64,000 nucleotides of DNA from Arachis hypogaea (GCF_003086295.3 NC_092040.1:64025559-64089558), one strand, 5' to 3'; positions 11,238 through 22,465 are shown, numbered from the stretch's first letter. Numbers and translations: made by a program. The notes: generated from the sequence alone by a model not told the origin.

Positions 11238-11824
11238 AAATCACATAAAAGCAGACAGCGAGAACCCATTCAGCAAAGCAAGAAACAAAGATCTTTTAGA
11301 AGAAAATACAGCAACCCGGAGCAAAATACCAGAGAACAAAAAAGAGTCCCCCCCATGTACAAACAACTGGCGGCGCCTCTTTTCGGGGCAACCCAGGCAT
11401 AGGGAAAAACAAACAAACAAAGAGCCACACAAAAGAAACAGAAGCATATGTGCACAAGAAAAGAGATGGGAACAAACCTGGAAGAAAGAAACGAGGACGA
11501 CGAGCTCCGAAGCAAGGAGAACGGAACGGCGGCGCAGAGGAAACCCCGGAAAGACACGCGGAAAGATTCAGGGAAAGAAAAACAAAAGAAAAAGGAAGCA
11601 GTGCTCAAAAAAGGAGATGGCGAAAACTCAGAAAACAGGAAAGGAATAGAATAAACGAAGAAAAGGACGAAAGGGGCAAATAAATAATGCCTTCACAAAG
11701 CCCGAACGGAAATCGAGGAGAAACGGTAAAATGCAATAAATACAGGAACGGCCATTTTTGAATTTTGAAAAACTACTATGCCCGAGCTCGACCTCCCAAA
11801 AAGGACGAACTCGGGCAGGGGCAC
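11238..11824 (-). other. Element A region upstream of the antisense gene and before the 3' LTR
   Basis: Purine-rich on the plus strand (many AGAAA, GGAAC and AAAGA runs). Several overlapping short ORFs on both strands are composition artefacts. It should hold the antisense gene's promoter or 5' UTR, and the polypurine tract: the last bases before the LTR, about 11800-11824, read AAAAAGGACG...GGGCAGGGGCAC. Confidence 0.6.
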
Positions 11825-12272
11825 TGTTCATACCTTGACCGGGCTCCTCCAACTCGGCGAAATCCATGAAAGGTCCGACCTCGTCCCAAGGCCCACGCCT
11901 GAGGTCGGACCTCGGACAATAATGCTAAGAAGGCCCATCAAAAGGAACGCAGCCCAAAATCTAAAGGCCGAAAAGGCCTAGGAAAGGCGGTTCCACAAAG
12001 ATAGAGATAAAACTCCCAAAAGATAAGATAAGATAAGAATATCTTATCCAGGGAAGATCACGGCCAACTACTATAAATACACTGGAGCACCCAGGTATGA
12101 CACACATTCCACATTCTACACATATCTGCTTGAACCCATGCTAACTTAAGCATCGGAGTGTCATTGCAGGTACAACCACCAACCACTCCACATATCAAGT
12201 TCGGGTCCCTGACCCCCACCTCGGGCCTCTCCAAGACGACCGAGCTACACGTTTCAGGTAACCCTCGGAACA
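11825..12272 (+). repeat. 3' LTR of element A
   Basis: 448 bp, starts TGTTCATACC and ends CTCGGAACA, followed by the GAAAT TSD. The TATA box is at 12072-12079. Confidence 0.97.
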
Positions 12273-12277
12273 GAAAT
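12273..12277. repeat. Right target-site duplication of element A (GAAAT)
   Basis: Matches 2786-2790. Element B's leader resumes after it. Confidence 0.95.
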
Positions 12278-12660
12278 TATGGATGCAAAGATGCACATGA
12301 AAAACAACAAACAACACAAAACAAGAAATCATCAAGATCAAATAAGAAGTCTTGTCAAGAACAACTTGAAGATCATGAAGAACACTATGAATGCATGAGA
12401 TTTTCGAAAAATGCAAGAAAAATTTTTAAAAGCATGCAATTAACACCAAACTTAAAAATTAACACAAGATTCAAACAAGAAACACAAAATATTTTTGATT
12501 TTTATGATTTTCTAATTTTTTTGTATTTTTATTAATTTTTTGTCGAAAATAAAGTTAGGAAAAACGAAAAACAAAAGAAAAATTTTGAAAAATATTTTTG
12601 AAAAGAAAATTACCTAATCTGAGCAACAAGATGAACCGTCAGTTGTCCATACTCGAACAA
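12278..12660 (-). other. Element B 5' leader, upstream half (non-coding)
   Basis: Aligns with 59660-60041 of D. It contains CACCAAACTTA near 12447 and A-rich low-complexity sequence. The part next to the primer site (GAGCAACAAGATGAACCGTC) is shared with C and D. Confidence 0.8.
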
Positions 12661-12678
12661 TCCCCGGCAACGGCGCCA
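12661..12678 (-). promoter_or_regulatory. Primer-binding site of element B (tRNA-Asp)
   Basis: The plus strand reads TCCCCGGCAACGGCGCCA, a perfect tRNA-Asp primer site on the minus strand. It is separated from the LTR end by the six bases AAAACT, the same spacing as in C, D and E. Confidence 0.93.
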
Positions 12679-13361
12679 AAAACTTGGTGGACGAAATTGT
12701 GATCCATGTTCTAACTATTTTGAGATGAAGGCTTCTATTATGGCACTGGTTGAATCCACAACTCCGTTCAACTAACCAGCAAGTGTAATGGGTCGTCCAA
12801 GTAATAAACCTTACGTGAGTAAGGGTCGATCCCACAGAGATTGTTGGTATGAAGCAAGCTATGGTCACCTTGTAAATCTCAGTTAGGCAGATTAAATTTG
12901 TTTATGGGTTTTCGAAAATAAAAATAATAAAAAGAAATAATAAAAGGGATAGAAGACTTATGCAGATTCATTGGTGGGAATTTCAGATAAGCGAATGGAG
13001 ATGCTACATGGCTCAAGGACGCCTACTCTCCTACTGCTTCTACTCAATCCTTCTTACTCCTTTCCATGGCAAGCTCTGTATAGGGGTTCACCATCAGCTG
13101 TGGCTACTTTCATCCTCTCGGGAAAATGATCCTATGCGGTTGTCAGTCGCACGGCTAATCGTCTGGAGGCATCACCCATGGCTGATGACTACATCCCATC
13201 CTCGCAGTGAAAACTAATGCTCACGCACTCTGTCACAGTACGGCTAATCACTGGTTGGTTCCCGCTCCTACTGGAATAGAATCCCTTGATTCTTTTGCGT
13301 CTGTCACTAACGCCCAGCAGGTTGCAAGTTTGAAGCGCGTCACAGTCATTCATTACCGGAA

Positions 13362-13459
13362 TCCTACTCGGAATACCACAGACAAGGTTAGACTTTCCGG
13401 ATTCCCAGGATCCTACTCGGAATACCACAGACAAGGTGAGACTTTCCGGATCCTCATAA
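13362..13459 (-). repeat. 49-bp tandem duplication in the B/D-type LTR
   Basis: TCCTACTCGGAATACCACAG recurs with a period of 49 bp (13362 and 13411). The same duplication is in D's LTRs (60765/60814 and the 40081-41566 copy). C's LTR has a single copy. Confidence 0.92.
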
Positions 13460-13872
13460 ATGCCGCCATCTATCTAGCTTATACCACGAAGATTCTGTTG
13501 GGGAATCTAAGGGATACACATTCAAGCTCTGTTTCATGTAGAACGGAAGTGGTTGTCAATCACGCGCGTTCATAAGTGAGAATGATAATGAGGGTTACTT
13601 ATCATCACATTCATCATATTCTTGGGTACGAATGAATATCTTGGAATAAGAATAAGAGAGATTTGAATAAAAGAGAATAGAATTGCATTAATACTTGAGG
13701 TACAGCAGAGCTCCACACCCTTAATCTATGGTGTGCAGAAACTCCACCGTTGAAAATACATAAGCAAAGGATTCAGGCATGGCCGAATGGCCAGCCCTCT
13801 CCATGATCAAGTGACCGAATGATAAAAGACTTAAAGTGGTCAAAAGATGTCTAATACAATAGATAAATGTCC

Positions 13873-13880
13873 TATATATA
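13873..13880 (-). promoter_or_regulatory. TATA box of the element B LTR
   Basis: TATATATA, at the place where D's LTR has TATAAATA (61277-61284). Confidence 0.65.
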
Positions 13881-13997
13881 CTAGACTAGCTACTAGGGTT
13901 TACATGAGTAAGTAATTGATGCATAAATTCACTTCTGGGGCCCACTTGGTGTATGCTTGGGCTGAGCTTGATTAATCCACGAGCTGAGGCTTCTCTT

Positions 13998-14104
13998 GGA
14001 GTTGAACTCCGAGTTATGACGTGTTTTGGGCGTTCAACTCCGGATCATGACGTTTTTCTGGCGTTTAACTCCAGACAGCAGCATGTACTTGGCGTTCAAC
14101 GCCA
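13998..14104 (-). repeat. 31-bp-phased palindrome array in the U3 of B's LTR
   Basis: Four units start at 13998, 14029, 14060 and 14091: GGAGTTGAACTCC, GGCGTTCAACTCC, GGCGTTTAACTCC and GGCGTTCAACGCC. Spacing is exactly 31 bp each time. The array lies about 120-230 bp upstream of the TATA box. Confidence 0.9.
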
Positions 14105-14479
14105 AGTTACGTCGTCATTCTTCGAATAAAGTATGGACTATTATATATTGCTGGAAAGCCCTGGATGTCTACTTTCCAACGCCGTTGAGAGCGCGCCAAT
14201 TGGAGTTATGTAGCTCCAGAAAATCCATTTCGAGTGCAGGGAGGTCAGATTCCAACAGCATCAGCAGTCCTTTTGTCAGCCTTCTTCAGAGTTTTGCTCA
14301 AATCCCTCAATTTCAGCCAGAATTTACCTGAAATCACAGAAAAACACACAAACTCATAGTAAAGTCCAGAAATGTGAATTTATCATAAAAACTAGTGAAA
14401 ACATCCCTAAAAGTAGCTTAAACTTACTAAAAACTATATAAAAACAATGCCAAAAAGCGTATAAATTATCCGCTCATCA

Positions 14480-14833
14480 ACAGGAGGCTGGCGTTGGATG
14501 CCAGTTTTGGGCCTTTTAATCGGAAGTAAAATACAGCTTTCCATAGCCGTTGAGAGTGCTCCATTTCAACTTCTGTAGCTCCAAAAAAGCTCTTCCGAAT
14601 GCAAGTAGGTTAGATCCAGACAGCATCTGCAATGCTTTCTCTGTCTCTGAATCAGACTTCTGCTCTAACTCCTCAATTTCAGCCAGAAATTACCTAAAAT
14701 TGCACAAAAATACAAAAACTCATAGTAGAATACAAAAATGTGAATTTAACACTAAAACCTATAAAAACTAAATAAAACATACTAAAACTACATGAAGATG
14801 ATGTCAAAAAGCGTATAAAATATCCGCTCATCA
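14480..14833 (-). mobile_element. LTR fragment M, host of element B
   Basis: On the minus strand it begins TGATGAGCGGATATTTTATA at 14833 and runs through the conserved U3 sequences (GTAGCTCCA..., GTTGAGAG) to a degenerate palindrome TGGCGTTGGATGCCA at about 14489, where B's LTR interrupts it. It is a diverged relative of the B/D LTR. The rest is presumably beyond B, off the window. Confidence 0.75.
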
Positions 14834-15737
14834 CCCTCACAAGCAATATGTGTGGGAGTAGCATAGTAAGTCTGACTGTGGAGGCAAATAACTTTGAATT
14901 AAATCCTTAACTCATCTTTTTAGTGTAATAAAATTGCCAATTTAGTGGAAGCCCTCAGAAAGATCCTAATTTGTTCATCTCTAGCTTCCTACAAATGTCT
15001 GACACCGTCGAATCCAATGGTGTCTCTGCTAAAGCATATTGCCTGATGTTGTTCCGATTCTCTGTATGGGACTGAGCCAAGCAGTGACTTGAAACTCAAC
15101 TTAAGGAGAGCATTGCAACATGGGATGATTTAGTCAACAACGTCTTAACCAAATTCTTTCCACCACAAAGGTTGGCAAAGTTGAGACATGATATCCAAAC
15201 TTTCACTTAGAAAGATGGAGAATCTTTCTATGAAGCTTGGAAAAGGTATAAAAAATGGTGAGAAAATGCCCTAAAAATATCTTTGCTGATTGGGTGCAAC
15301 TCCAAATCTTCTATGATGGACTCTCCTCTGCTTCTAGGACTTTATTAGACTCCTCAACTTGAGGATCCATGCATATGAAGACAACTGAAAAAGCCTTAGA
15401 TTTGGTTGAGATTGTGGCTAACAACCAGTATTTATAAAAAGAATAATGAAAAGAGGTATGATGGAGTTGGATACTCGCGATACTCTTTTGGCATAGAATA
15501 AAGCCATGTCTCAACAAATAAGTGCAATCAACTAGCAACTTGGAAGTTTGCAAGTTTATGCCATAGAAACTCAAGGCCTCGCCTATGAGGGCCCTCAAAG
15601 TGAAAATTTTATGCCTTTCAATTAGGATCAACCCCCTTTCGAGCAAGTTCATTACATGGAAAATTCCTTTAGACCACACAATAACCTTTATTTTAAAACA
15701 TATAACCTGGGGGAGGAACCACCCTAATTTTGGCTGG
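14834..15737 (+). pseudogene. gag: Element N: decayed Athila-type gag
   Basis: The plus-strand reading in the frame near 14990-15450 gives recognisable Gag core segments: MSDTVESNGVSAKAYCLMLF, then WDDLVNNVLTKFFPPQRLAKL, then FADWVQLQIFYDGLSS and MHMKTTEKALDLVEIVANNQ. It is interrupted by several stops (for example in FT*KDGE) and at least one frameshift. Further on, a WRNHPNFGW-type segment near 15700 matches the same region in D's gag. It is cut at about 15738 by LTR J and preceded by LTR fragment M. It is old and non-functional. Confidence 0.8.
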
Positions 15738-16645
15738 GGAAATTTGTGCGGAATACATAAATCACAAACTAACCGGCAAGTACAACGGGTCGTACCAAGT
15801 AATATCCCAGGTGAGTAAGGGTCAATTCCACGATGATTGATGGACTGAGCAACAATAGTCGAATGATTCACTTAGTCAGACAAGCAGAAAATGATGTTTG
15901 AGGTTCAAAAATATTAAACAGTAAAGCAAGGCTTAGAAAGCAAACAGTAGAATGGTGTGAAAAATATATGAGAGAACAGTTAAAGTTTCAGAGATGTTTA
16001 TTTTCTGAATTAAGATTTTTTACCAACTATTTTAATCACGCATGATTTAATTCATGGCAAAAGTGTAATTAACTAGACCCTAATTCCTTAGTTATTTAGT
16101 CTCCTCTAACCTAATCAACTGCTAATTCTTTGGTCACATAATATAGATTTAAGGGTAAGGTTCAATTGTAGTTTATTAGCAAAAAAAAAAAACTCTAATA
16201 TCCAAATACAAGAGGATTATATATCACGTATCCCGTTAACTCCAGAAAATTAGTGATTTAGAAGGAATTTACTTTCAAGCTAGTATTCAAGTGAGTTAAC
16301 TTTTCCAAGAATCAAAAAGAAATCATGTAGAACAAGAGTTATTTTCCGATACACTCAGATTCATAAGATGAAGAACGAAAGTAATCCTTAAATTTAAATA
16401 AAATACGTTAATCAAAATAGAATGACAATAGTTTTTATCCATATAACAAACAGAGCTCCTAAACTTAACCAAGGGGGATTAGCTGCTTATAACTCAAAGA
16501 AAAGCTACGGTTCAAAAGTGTGTAAGTGCGGAATGAGGTAGAGGAGAAGAGTCCCCCGAAGGGCAAAATCTTTTCCCTTTTATATCTAACCTAATTTGAT
16601 TTGAAAATAAAATAAACTAATAATTACTAAACACCAAAATATTGC
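15738..16645 (-). mobile_element. Decayed LTR J
   Basis: The left end carries the conserved R/U5 block in minus orientation (CTAACCGGCAAGT...GGGTCGT...GTGAGTAAGGGTC, 15763-15836). The rest (15840-16645) is A/T-rich with no coding potential. The right boundary is uncertain and I could not find a convincing TSD. Minus-strand ORFs across 15311-15871 are shadows of the decayed gag and this LTR. Confidence 0.55.
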
Positions 16646-16656
16646 ATTTGGGAACA

Positions 16657-18120
16657 TGATGAATCTATATTTGATGATAATTTTTGGTTGAAATGAGTAG
16701 ATTTTATCACATAAGCTTGCACATATTCATTGAAATAGTATGCTTTTGTGAATTCTTTTCTAATTGTGCTTAATTGTGAAAAACACTTTTTATGCTTAAA
16801 ATTGTCAATTTTAATTCACTTTTCTCCTATTCAATGCCTTGATATATTTGTTTGAGTGATTTAAGGATTTGAAGGCAAAAATGACTTGAAAAAGTGGAAG
16901 GAAAGCATGCAGAGTGAAAGAATTCAAGAAATGAAGGATTTGCAAAGCTGTTAATCCTGACCTCTTTGCACTAAATTGATCATAACTTGAACTACAGATG
17001 TCCAAATAAGGCGGTTCTAGTGGCATTAGTAAGCTAACATCCGTGGCTTCAAAATGATATGAATATGTCTATAATGGACATGGAGTTGAGTGTGCGTAAG
17101 CACACATTGTGTGTGTACGCACGCATTTGAGCGTGTGCCTCATTTAATGCAACACCTGATCAGCAATTTTTAGCCCATTTTAGACCCAATCCAACTCATT
17201 TCTAATGGTATTGAACCAATGATTGAAGGGAGATGAACCAAGTAGTCAAAGTTTAGGTATTTTTTATCATGTTTTAGGTGATTCTAGAGAGAGAAGCTCC
17301 AACTTCTCTCTAGAATTCTAGAGTTTTAGATTAGTTTTCTCTCTAGTTTTGGGTTTTAATCTTGTTTTAGTTTATTTTTCTTTATATTTTCTTGTTCTAT
17401 CCTCTTAATTCACTTAATTCTTATCATTAGTTTCTTGTTTTATGCTATTTTAGTTTGATGAACTCTTGTCAATGTTGATTTTCTATTAATGCAATTTTGA
17501 GGTTTTTCATGTTATTAAGGCTTACTTGAGTGATCTTCATTGTTTTCTTGAGTTTGGTAGTTATAGCTTTTATAATTCATACAATTTATGATATTTTTCT
17601 TTTATGCCAACCAAGTGTTTGATAAAATGCTTGGCTTAGTTTTAGTGTAGTTTTTCACACTCTTGGCTTGGAATTCAGGACTTAGGTGACCTTGAGTCAT
17701 TAATGTCCAATTTTGATTGTGACGAGAATTGTTAGTTGGTTTGGCTTCCACTAATTCTAGTCTTTTAGTAAGATAATTAGTGAGTTGGCTAGAACTTGTG
17801 GATTGAGATCAATTATGCCTCTTTACCTTATCCTTTTTGTTAGGGTTGATGAAATGCGACTAATTCTTCATAATTGCCATGTATGTGGTCAATGGCTAGA
17901 ATCGGAACCCTTAAATCTCAACCTTAGCCAAGAGTTCCTTTTTTCCATTTGAATTCTACTTCCACTGCTTTGTTTGCTTTGAGTTTAATTCCTTTCATGC
18001 TTCTTTACTTTCTTGTCTTTTAAATTCTTATTGATTGTGATCCAAAATCCCCATTCCCCAAGGCCAATGATTTGTGCACCTTCACTGCAATTCCTTTGAG
18101 AAGTGACCTGAGGTTTAAAT
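16657..18120 (+). mobile_element. Decayed Athila-type LTR K (truncated)
   Basis: Starts TGATGAATCTATATTTGATG. In the same order as LTRs G and I it has a palindrome-rich GC patch (17090-17150, GTGTGCGTAAGCACAC and similar), a GAGAGAAGCTCCAACTTCTC stretch, the TTAGCCAAGAG segment, and the start of the R/U5 block (about 18055-18110). The U5 end is missing. No ORF is credible. Confidence 0.6.
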
Positions 18121-18463
18121 ATGTGTTTGTGGCATGTATGTATCCGGTGGTAATACTGGAAGACAGAGTGCTTTGGGCCACAGCCAAGACTCATAAAGTA
18201 GCTGTGTTCAAGAATCATCATACTTAACTAGGAGAATCAATAACACTATCTGAATTCTGAGTCCCTATAGATGCCAATCATTCTAAATTGCAAAGGATAA
18301 AGTGAGATGCCAAAACTGTTCAGAGGCAAAAAGTTATTAGTCCCGCTCATCTAATTGGAGCTAAGTTTCATTGATATTTTGGAGTCTATAGTATATTCTC
18401 TTCTTTTTATCTTATTTGATTTTCAGTTGCTTGGGGACAAGCAACAATTTAAGTTTGGTGTTG
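18121..18463 (+). other. 3' untranslated end of a C-type element, with stem-loop and polypurine-tract motif
   Basis: Reverse-complement match to 46663-47000 in element C: GCATGTATGTATCCGGTGGTAATACTGG, GTGAGATGCCAAAACTGTTC, then the stem-loop TTGCTTGGGGACAAGCAA (18427-18444) and TTTAAGTTTGGTGTTG directly before the LTR at 18464. It is a truncated element remnant with no coding sequence left. Confidence 0.8.
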
Positions 18464-18650
18464 TGATGAGCAGATAATTTATACGCTTTTTGGCATTGTT
18501 TTTAGTATATTTTTAGTATGTTTTAGTTAGTTTTTATTATATTTTTATTAGTTTTTAGTTAAAATTCACTTTTCTGGGCTTTACTGTGAGTTTGCGTGTT
18601 TTTCTGTGATTTCAGGTATTTTCTAGCTGAAATTGAGGGACCTGAGCAAA
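18464..18650 (+). mobile_element. LTR fragment, C-type, plus orientation
   Basis: Starts TGATGAGCAGATAATTTATA and follows the C-type LTR 5' end for 187 bp, to CCTGAGCAAAAC. There it joins an inverted LTR fragment. Confidence 0.8.
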
Positions 18651-18738
18651 ACTAATGAAAACATCCCTAAAAGTAGCTATATCCTACTAAAAACTACCTA
18701 AAAACAATGCCAAAAAGCGTATAAATTATCCGCTCATC
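18651..18738 (-). mobile_element. LTR fragment, B/D-type, minus orientation
   Basis: 88 bp, ending GCGTATAAATTATCCGCTCATCA at 18738. It is the 5' end of a B/D-type LTR on the minus strand and lies head-to-head with the preceding fragment. Confidence 0.8.
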
Positions 18739-19305
18739 ACCCGACATGTCCTGGTAGTTAACCATTGGATAGTCCCTCTCTGTGCGCATCCCCAAGCTCA
18801 AAAATAATATCCATGGAGTCAAACTCCAAGCTCAAATATAGTATTCCATAGAGTCAAACTCCAAGCTCAAATATAATATTCTATGGAGTCAAACTCTAAG
18901 CTCAATAGTATTCCATGGAGTCACACTCAAAGCACAATATAGAATATTCAAACTTTATATATGTATGCATGCCCAAGGGGGAACCTGGATAGTTAAAGTT
19001 ACTGGTCAAATCTTGCGATAGAGGATCAAAAGAGTTTCGAGTTTCAACTTGGAGCAAGTGGTGGCAAGCCACTGCGTCTACCCAAGAAAACTCGTGTCTC
19101 AGATAATTCAAATTCATAAGCCATATGAATAATTCAATCATAATTCATCAATATCCACATTATTCTCAATCTCATCTCATTCTTCACCATACCTCAATCA
19201 TACTCAATTATTATCCTCTTCCTTAATACTGAAATCACCATCAAACCAATTGTCATTAATTACATCTTAGATCAAACACAACCTTCAAACTTACTCACTT
19301 GTCCT
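18739..19305. other. Unassigned non-coding stretch
   Basis: About 570 bp that matches no other sequence in the window. No ORF is credible. It contains a tandem repeat (18792-18927), and otherwise A/T-rich sequence with many TCAAT and ATTC words. It may be a fragment of another LTR or original flank. I cannot tell which. Confidence 0.5.
18792..18927. repeat. Tandem repeat, about 35-bp unit, four copies
   Basis: Units start CCAAGCTC at 18792, 18826 and 18861 and CTAAGCTC at 18896. Each contains CATGGAGTCAAACT or a close variant. Spacing is 34, 35 and 35 bp. Confidence 0.9.
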
Positions 19306-19682
19306 AGATGAGTGGATATTTTATACCCTTTTTGGTACTATTTTGTTAGTGTTTTTAGTTATAATTTGTTAAGTTTTATCATGTTTTAGTAGATTTTAGT
19401 GAAAAAATTATATTTTGGATGCTACTTTGAGTTTTTGTATTTTTTTTATGATTTTAGGTGATTTTGGGGTGAATTTAGCAAGTTTTGGCAAAGTCTGATT
19501 CAGAGGCAAAGAAAGGATAGCAGATGCTGTCAAATCCTGACCTCCATGCATTAAAACGAGTATTTCTTGAGCTACAGAGGTCCAATTGACGCGCTCTTAA
19601 TGGCGTTGGAAAGCTAACTTCTAGTTCTTTCCAGAAATATATAATGGTCTATACTTTTCTTTGGAGACAATTGCCCAAAACG

Positions 19683-19784
19683 GGCGTTGAACGCCAGCTA
19701 ACACTCCAAGTTGAACGCCAGCAGTTCAACGCTAGCCAGGGATTAGAAACCAAAGTTGAACGCCCAGAACTTGAGTTGAACGCT
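19683..19784 (+). repeat. Palindrome array in the U3 of H's 5' LTR
   Basis: GGCGTTGAACGCC-type units start near 19683, 19707, 19721, 19752 and 19772. Some intervals are 31 bp (19721 to 19752), others 14-24 bp. The 3' LTR copy (26371-26515) has six units. Confidence 0.8.
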
Positions 19785-19913
19785 AGGCATCAGCCCACAC
19801 ACTCACCAAGTGGCCCCAAAGTGGATTTTAGCACTTCTTAGCTTATTTTATTTACGTTTTCGTAATTTTTAATTAAAAACAATATCTTTTAAGTTTAGTC
19901 TTAGCATTTTCAT

Positions 19914-19921
19914 TATAAATA
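19914..19921 (+). promoter_or_regulatory. TATA box of H's 5' LTR
   Basis: TATAAATA followed by AGGGACTTCC. It is repeated at 26644-26651 in the 3' LTR. Confidence 0.7.
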
Positions 19922-20825
19922 AGGGACTTCCTTCCTCCTGAGGATCATGCCTCCCAGGAGTGGAGAAGCACAAACATATTACATTACACCTTCTTCTTGT
20001 GCTCTTTGAAAAGTAGGAGCAACTAAACCTCCTAAGTTAAGGTTATGAGCTCTGCTGATTTTTATGGATTAATATTATTATTTTTCTACTTTAATACATG
20101 TTTGATTCTATTCTATGATGTATTGTCGTTCTTCATGTATTGAATCTCGAGTGGAACGAGAGTATGACCCCTTATTCTACATGAGCTCTTGCGAGTCCTG
20201 ACTCAGATAGTATTGAGCTAAAGCTTGAGAATACATCACAGGATCCAACAATTTATCTAGTCTAATTGGGATATGTGACATGAAATCTCATTAGTCATGG
20301 GTAATTGAGGTCCCTGTGGAGTTAAGGCTAGAATACTGAGCATCATTCTCCGATGCGAATGATCCGACCTTATCTTTGGCATTTTGAGTAGGATCAACAG
20401 AGAATGAATTGCGTGAGCTTCCACCTCCTCCAGATTGAATGATCAGCATCCTGGTATTTAGTTTGGATCATAGAGATTAATGACCAGACCCATGGCTTAA
20501 TCACTTACAGCCTTGCCATTGAATGAATTACTCATTATTAAAGTAGTTAGTAAAAAATTTCCATTCGGAAGAACAAGCATCTCTGAAACCATAACTGATT
20601 TCTTACCGTTGTTTCTATGTTTTATTGTTATTGCTTTGTTTATGCGCCTACAAAAAACAACAACTTGTTTATATTTGCCTGACAAAGATATTCAGGATAA
20701 CCACAGATTGCTCAATCCGACAATCCTTGTGGGATCGACCTTCACTCACCTAAGGTATTATTTGGACGACGCGGTACACTTGCCAATTCAGCTGTGCGAG
20801 ATTCGAACTCCACACACCAAGTTTT

Positions 20826-20843
20826 TGGCAGCGTTGCCGGGGA
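20826..20843 (+). promoter_or_regulatory. Primer-binding site of element H (tRNA-Asp, two mismatches)
   Basis: TGGCAGCGTTGCCGGGGA, six bases (AGTTTT) after the LTR end, the same spacing as in the other elements. Confidence 0.85.
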
Positions 20844-22465
20844 TTGCTTGAGATTGACAAACTGCTGGTTGTCTTGCTCCTTAGATCAGTTCCTTTTACT
20901 TGTTTTTCTTTTTGTTATGTTTCTTTGTTTCTTTTTGCAAAACCGTTTTCAAAAAACTTTTATCTTTTGTCATCTTTTTCCTCTGTTTGAGTCTGGTGTC
21001 AATTTTTAAGTTTGGTGTCCCTTTGATTTTTGTTTTTTTTCTTGATCTTCGAAAATTGTTCTTTTTTTTGTTCGAATTGCTCTTGCTTATTTTCTTGTTT
21101 GATTTCAAAACTTTTAAGTTTGGTGTCTTTTAGTATTTTTCTTCCAATTTTCGAAAATAGTGTGATTTGATTTCAAAAAAATTTTAAGTTTGGTGTTTCT
21201 CTAGTTTGTTGTCTTTCTCTTTTTGAATTTCAAAAATTTTTAAAATCCTTTCTTTTAAATTTTGAAATTTTAACTTAAATTCTTGAATCTTTATCTTATC
21301 TTTATTCAAATTCAAATTTTAAATTTGGTGCCCTGCTAGTTATCTTTTTGTTTGATTTCATTTATTTGTTTATCTTTTTATCTCTTATCTTTATCCTATC
21401 TTTTTCTTTGATTAAAATTTTGTTATCTTATCTTTATTTTAAAATTCAAAATTTAAAAGTTTAGTATTTTGCTAATTTCTCTTTCTTTCAAATTTAAAAT
21501 TCAAAATCTTTATTTGAGTTTCTCTTTTAAATTTTAAAAATTTTTCAAAATCAAATATCCTATCTTAATTTTCAAATTTTATCTTTTTCCTTGATTTTCA
21601 AATCTTGTTATCTTATCCTTAAATTTAAATTTTAAATTTTAAAAGTTGAGTATTTTGTTAGTTGTTCTTTTCAAATTTGAAATTCAAATCTTAAATTTTC
21701 AAATTTTATCTTATCTTACTTCTTTCTTTTCACTTTTCTTTCTAATTTCTGAATTTCAAAATCTTTATTTGACTTTCTCTCTTCAATTTTTTGAAAATTC
21801 CTTTTTTAAACTCTAATCTTGTTAGTTAATTGGTTGATCTATCTTATTTTGAATTTCAAAAGTTTAATGTCCCTTTAGTGATTTTCTTAGTTAGTTAGTT
21901 TCTTTTTAATTTTTGACTCATATCTTATCTTGATCTCTATCTCACTTATCTTTTTCCTAGACATTCAAATTTTGCTATCTTATCTTATTTTCATTTTAAC
22001 TCAAATTTTAAAGTTTGGTGCTTCCTTAGTATTTTCTCTTTCTTTTTGAATTCAATTTTTTTAAAAAACCCCTTTCTTTCAAATTTTTTAAATTTATTTT
22101 GTAAATTTTTCAAGTATTATTTTTTTAATTTTCAAATTAGTATTCTCTTTTCTTATTTATTTTTGAAAAAAAACTTTAAAAATCCTCTCTTTTGATTCTT
22201 GCATACTTGTTTCTTTGGGATATCTCACTAAGAGCTCTCTAGACTTTGATATAGAGGCTTCCTTTTTCTTTTCTTTGTCTCTTGCTTGCAGAGAAACACA
22301 AAAATCACTAGGGATCAAAATGAGGGTGCCCAACCCAGAAGATTCTTGGGGTTGTATACAGCTCTTAGTCCTGACTTCTATGGAAAGAGCATTTGTGTGC
22401 ACCTTATTAGGGCAGACAATTTTGAGCACAACCCATAGCTCATCACTCTAGTGTAGCAAAATTGC
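20844..22465 (+). other. Element H 5' leader (non-coding)
   Basis: T-rich sequence with at least four copies or near-copies of AAGTTTGGTGT (about 21006, 21114, 21184 and 22012). No credible ORF. It corresponds to the leaders of B, C and D in opposite orientation. Confidence 0.75.

Larger units (their letters stand above)
2791..12272 (+). mobile_element. Element A: complete Tat-lineage Ty3/gypsy retrotransposon
   Basis: 9482 bp, bounded by 448-bp LTRs that differ at only two positions (both A/G transitions, at the sites aligned near 2821 and 2927), with a GAAAT TSD. Order: LTR, tRNA-Asp PBS, gag, protease, RT, RNase H, a second RNase H domain, integrase, an antisense gene, LTR. The second (archaeal-type) RNase H and an antisense ORF downstream of integrase are known features of the Tat clade (Retand, Grande and relatives). 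LTR identity of about 99.6% implies very recent insertion, yet gag-pol carries a nonsense codon and a frameshift, so this copy should not be autonomous. Confidence 0.97.
1..14479 (-). mobile_element. Element B: partial Athila-like LTR retrotransposon, split by element A
   Basis: Read on the minus strand. The 5' LTR is at 12685-14479, the tRNA-Asp primer site at 12661-12678, the leader at 12278-12660 plus 1736-2790, and the gag start at 1735, with gag running leftwards into an assembly gap and off the window. It is the same family as element D: gag, leader and LTR align closely to 57299-61883. Element A (2791-12272) interrupts the leader. Only one LTR is in view, so age cannot be estimated. 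By analogy with D it probably lacks RT and integrase, but that part is not visible here. Confidence 0.9.
12685..14479 (-). repeat. 5' LTR of element B
   Basis: 1795 bp. On the minus strand it starts TGATGAGCGGATAATTTATA and ends TTTCGTCCACCA. It contains a TATA box (TATATATA, 13873-13880), a 31-bp-phased palindrome array upstream of it (13998-14104), a 49-bp tandem duplication (13362-13459), and the conserved R/U5 block near 12762-12844 with GGGTCGATCCCAC. Confidence 0.92.
19306..20819 (+). repeat. 5' LTR of element H
   Basis: 1514 bp ending CACACACCA. It contains the conserved U3 block (about 19560-19650, GAGCTACAGAGGTCCAATTG and GGCGTTGGAAAGC), the palindrome array 19683-19784, the TATA box 19914-19921, and the R/U5 block 20721-20800 in plus orientation. 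Confidence 0.88.

Noticed and set aside
11270..11608. 112-codon minus ORF rich in Phe, Leu, Ser and Cys
   Set aside because: It is the reverse strand of a purine-rich stretch, with low complexity and no similarity. It may be 5' UTR of the antisense gene.
15311..15871. 186-codon minus ORF
   Set aside because: It spans the boundary between decayed gag N and LTR J, so it is accidental.
20513..20851. 112-codon plus ORF in H's LTR and primer region
   Set aside because: It runs through U5 and the PBS. An LTR shadow frame.
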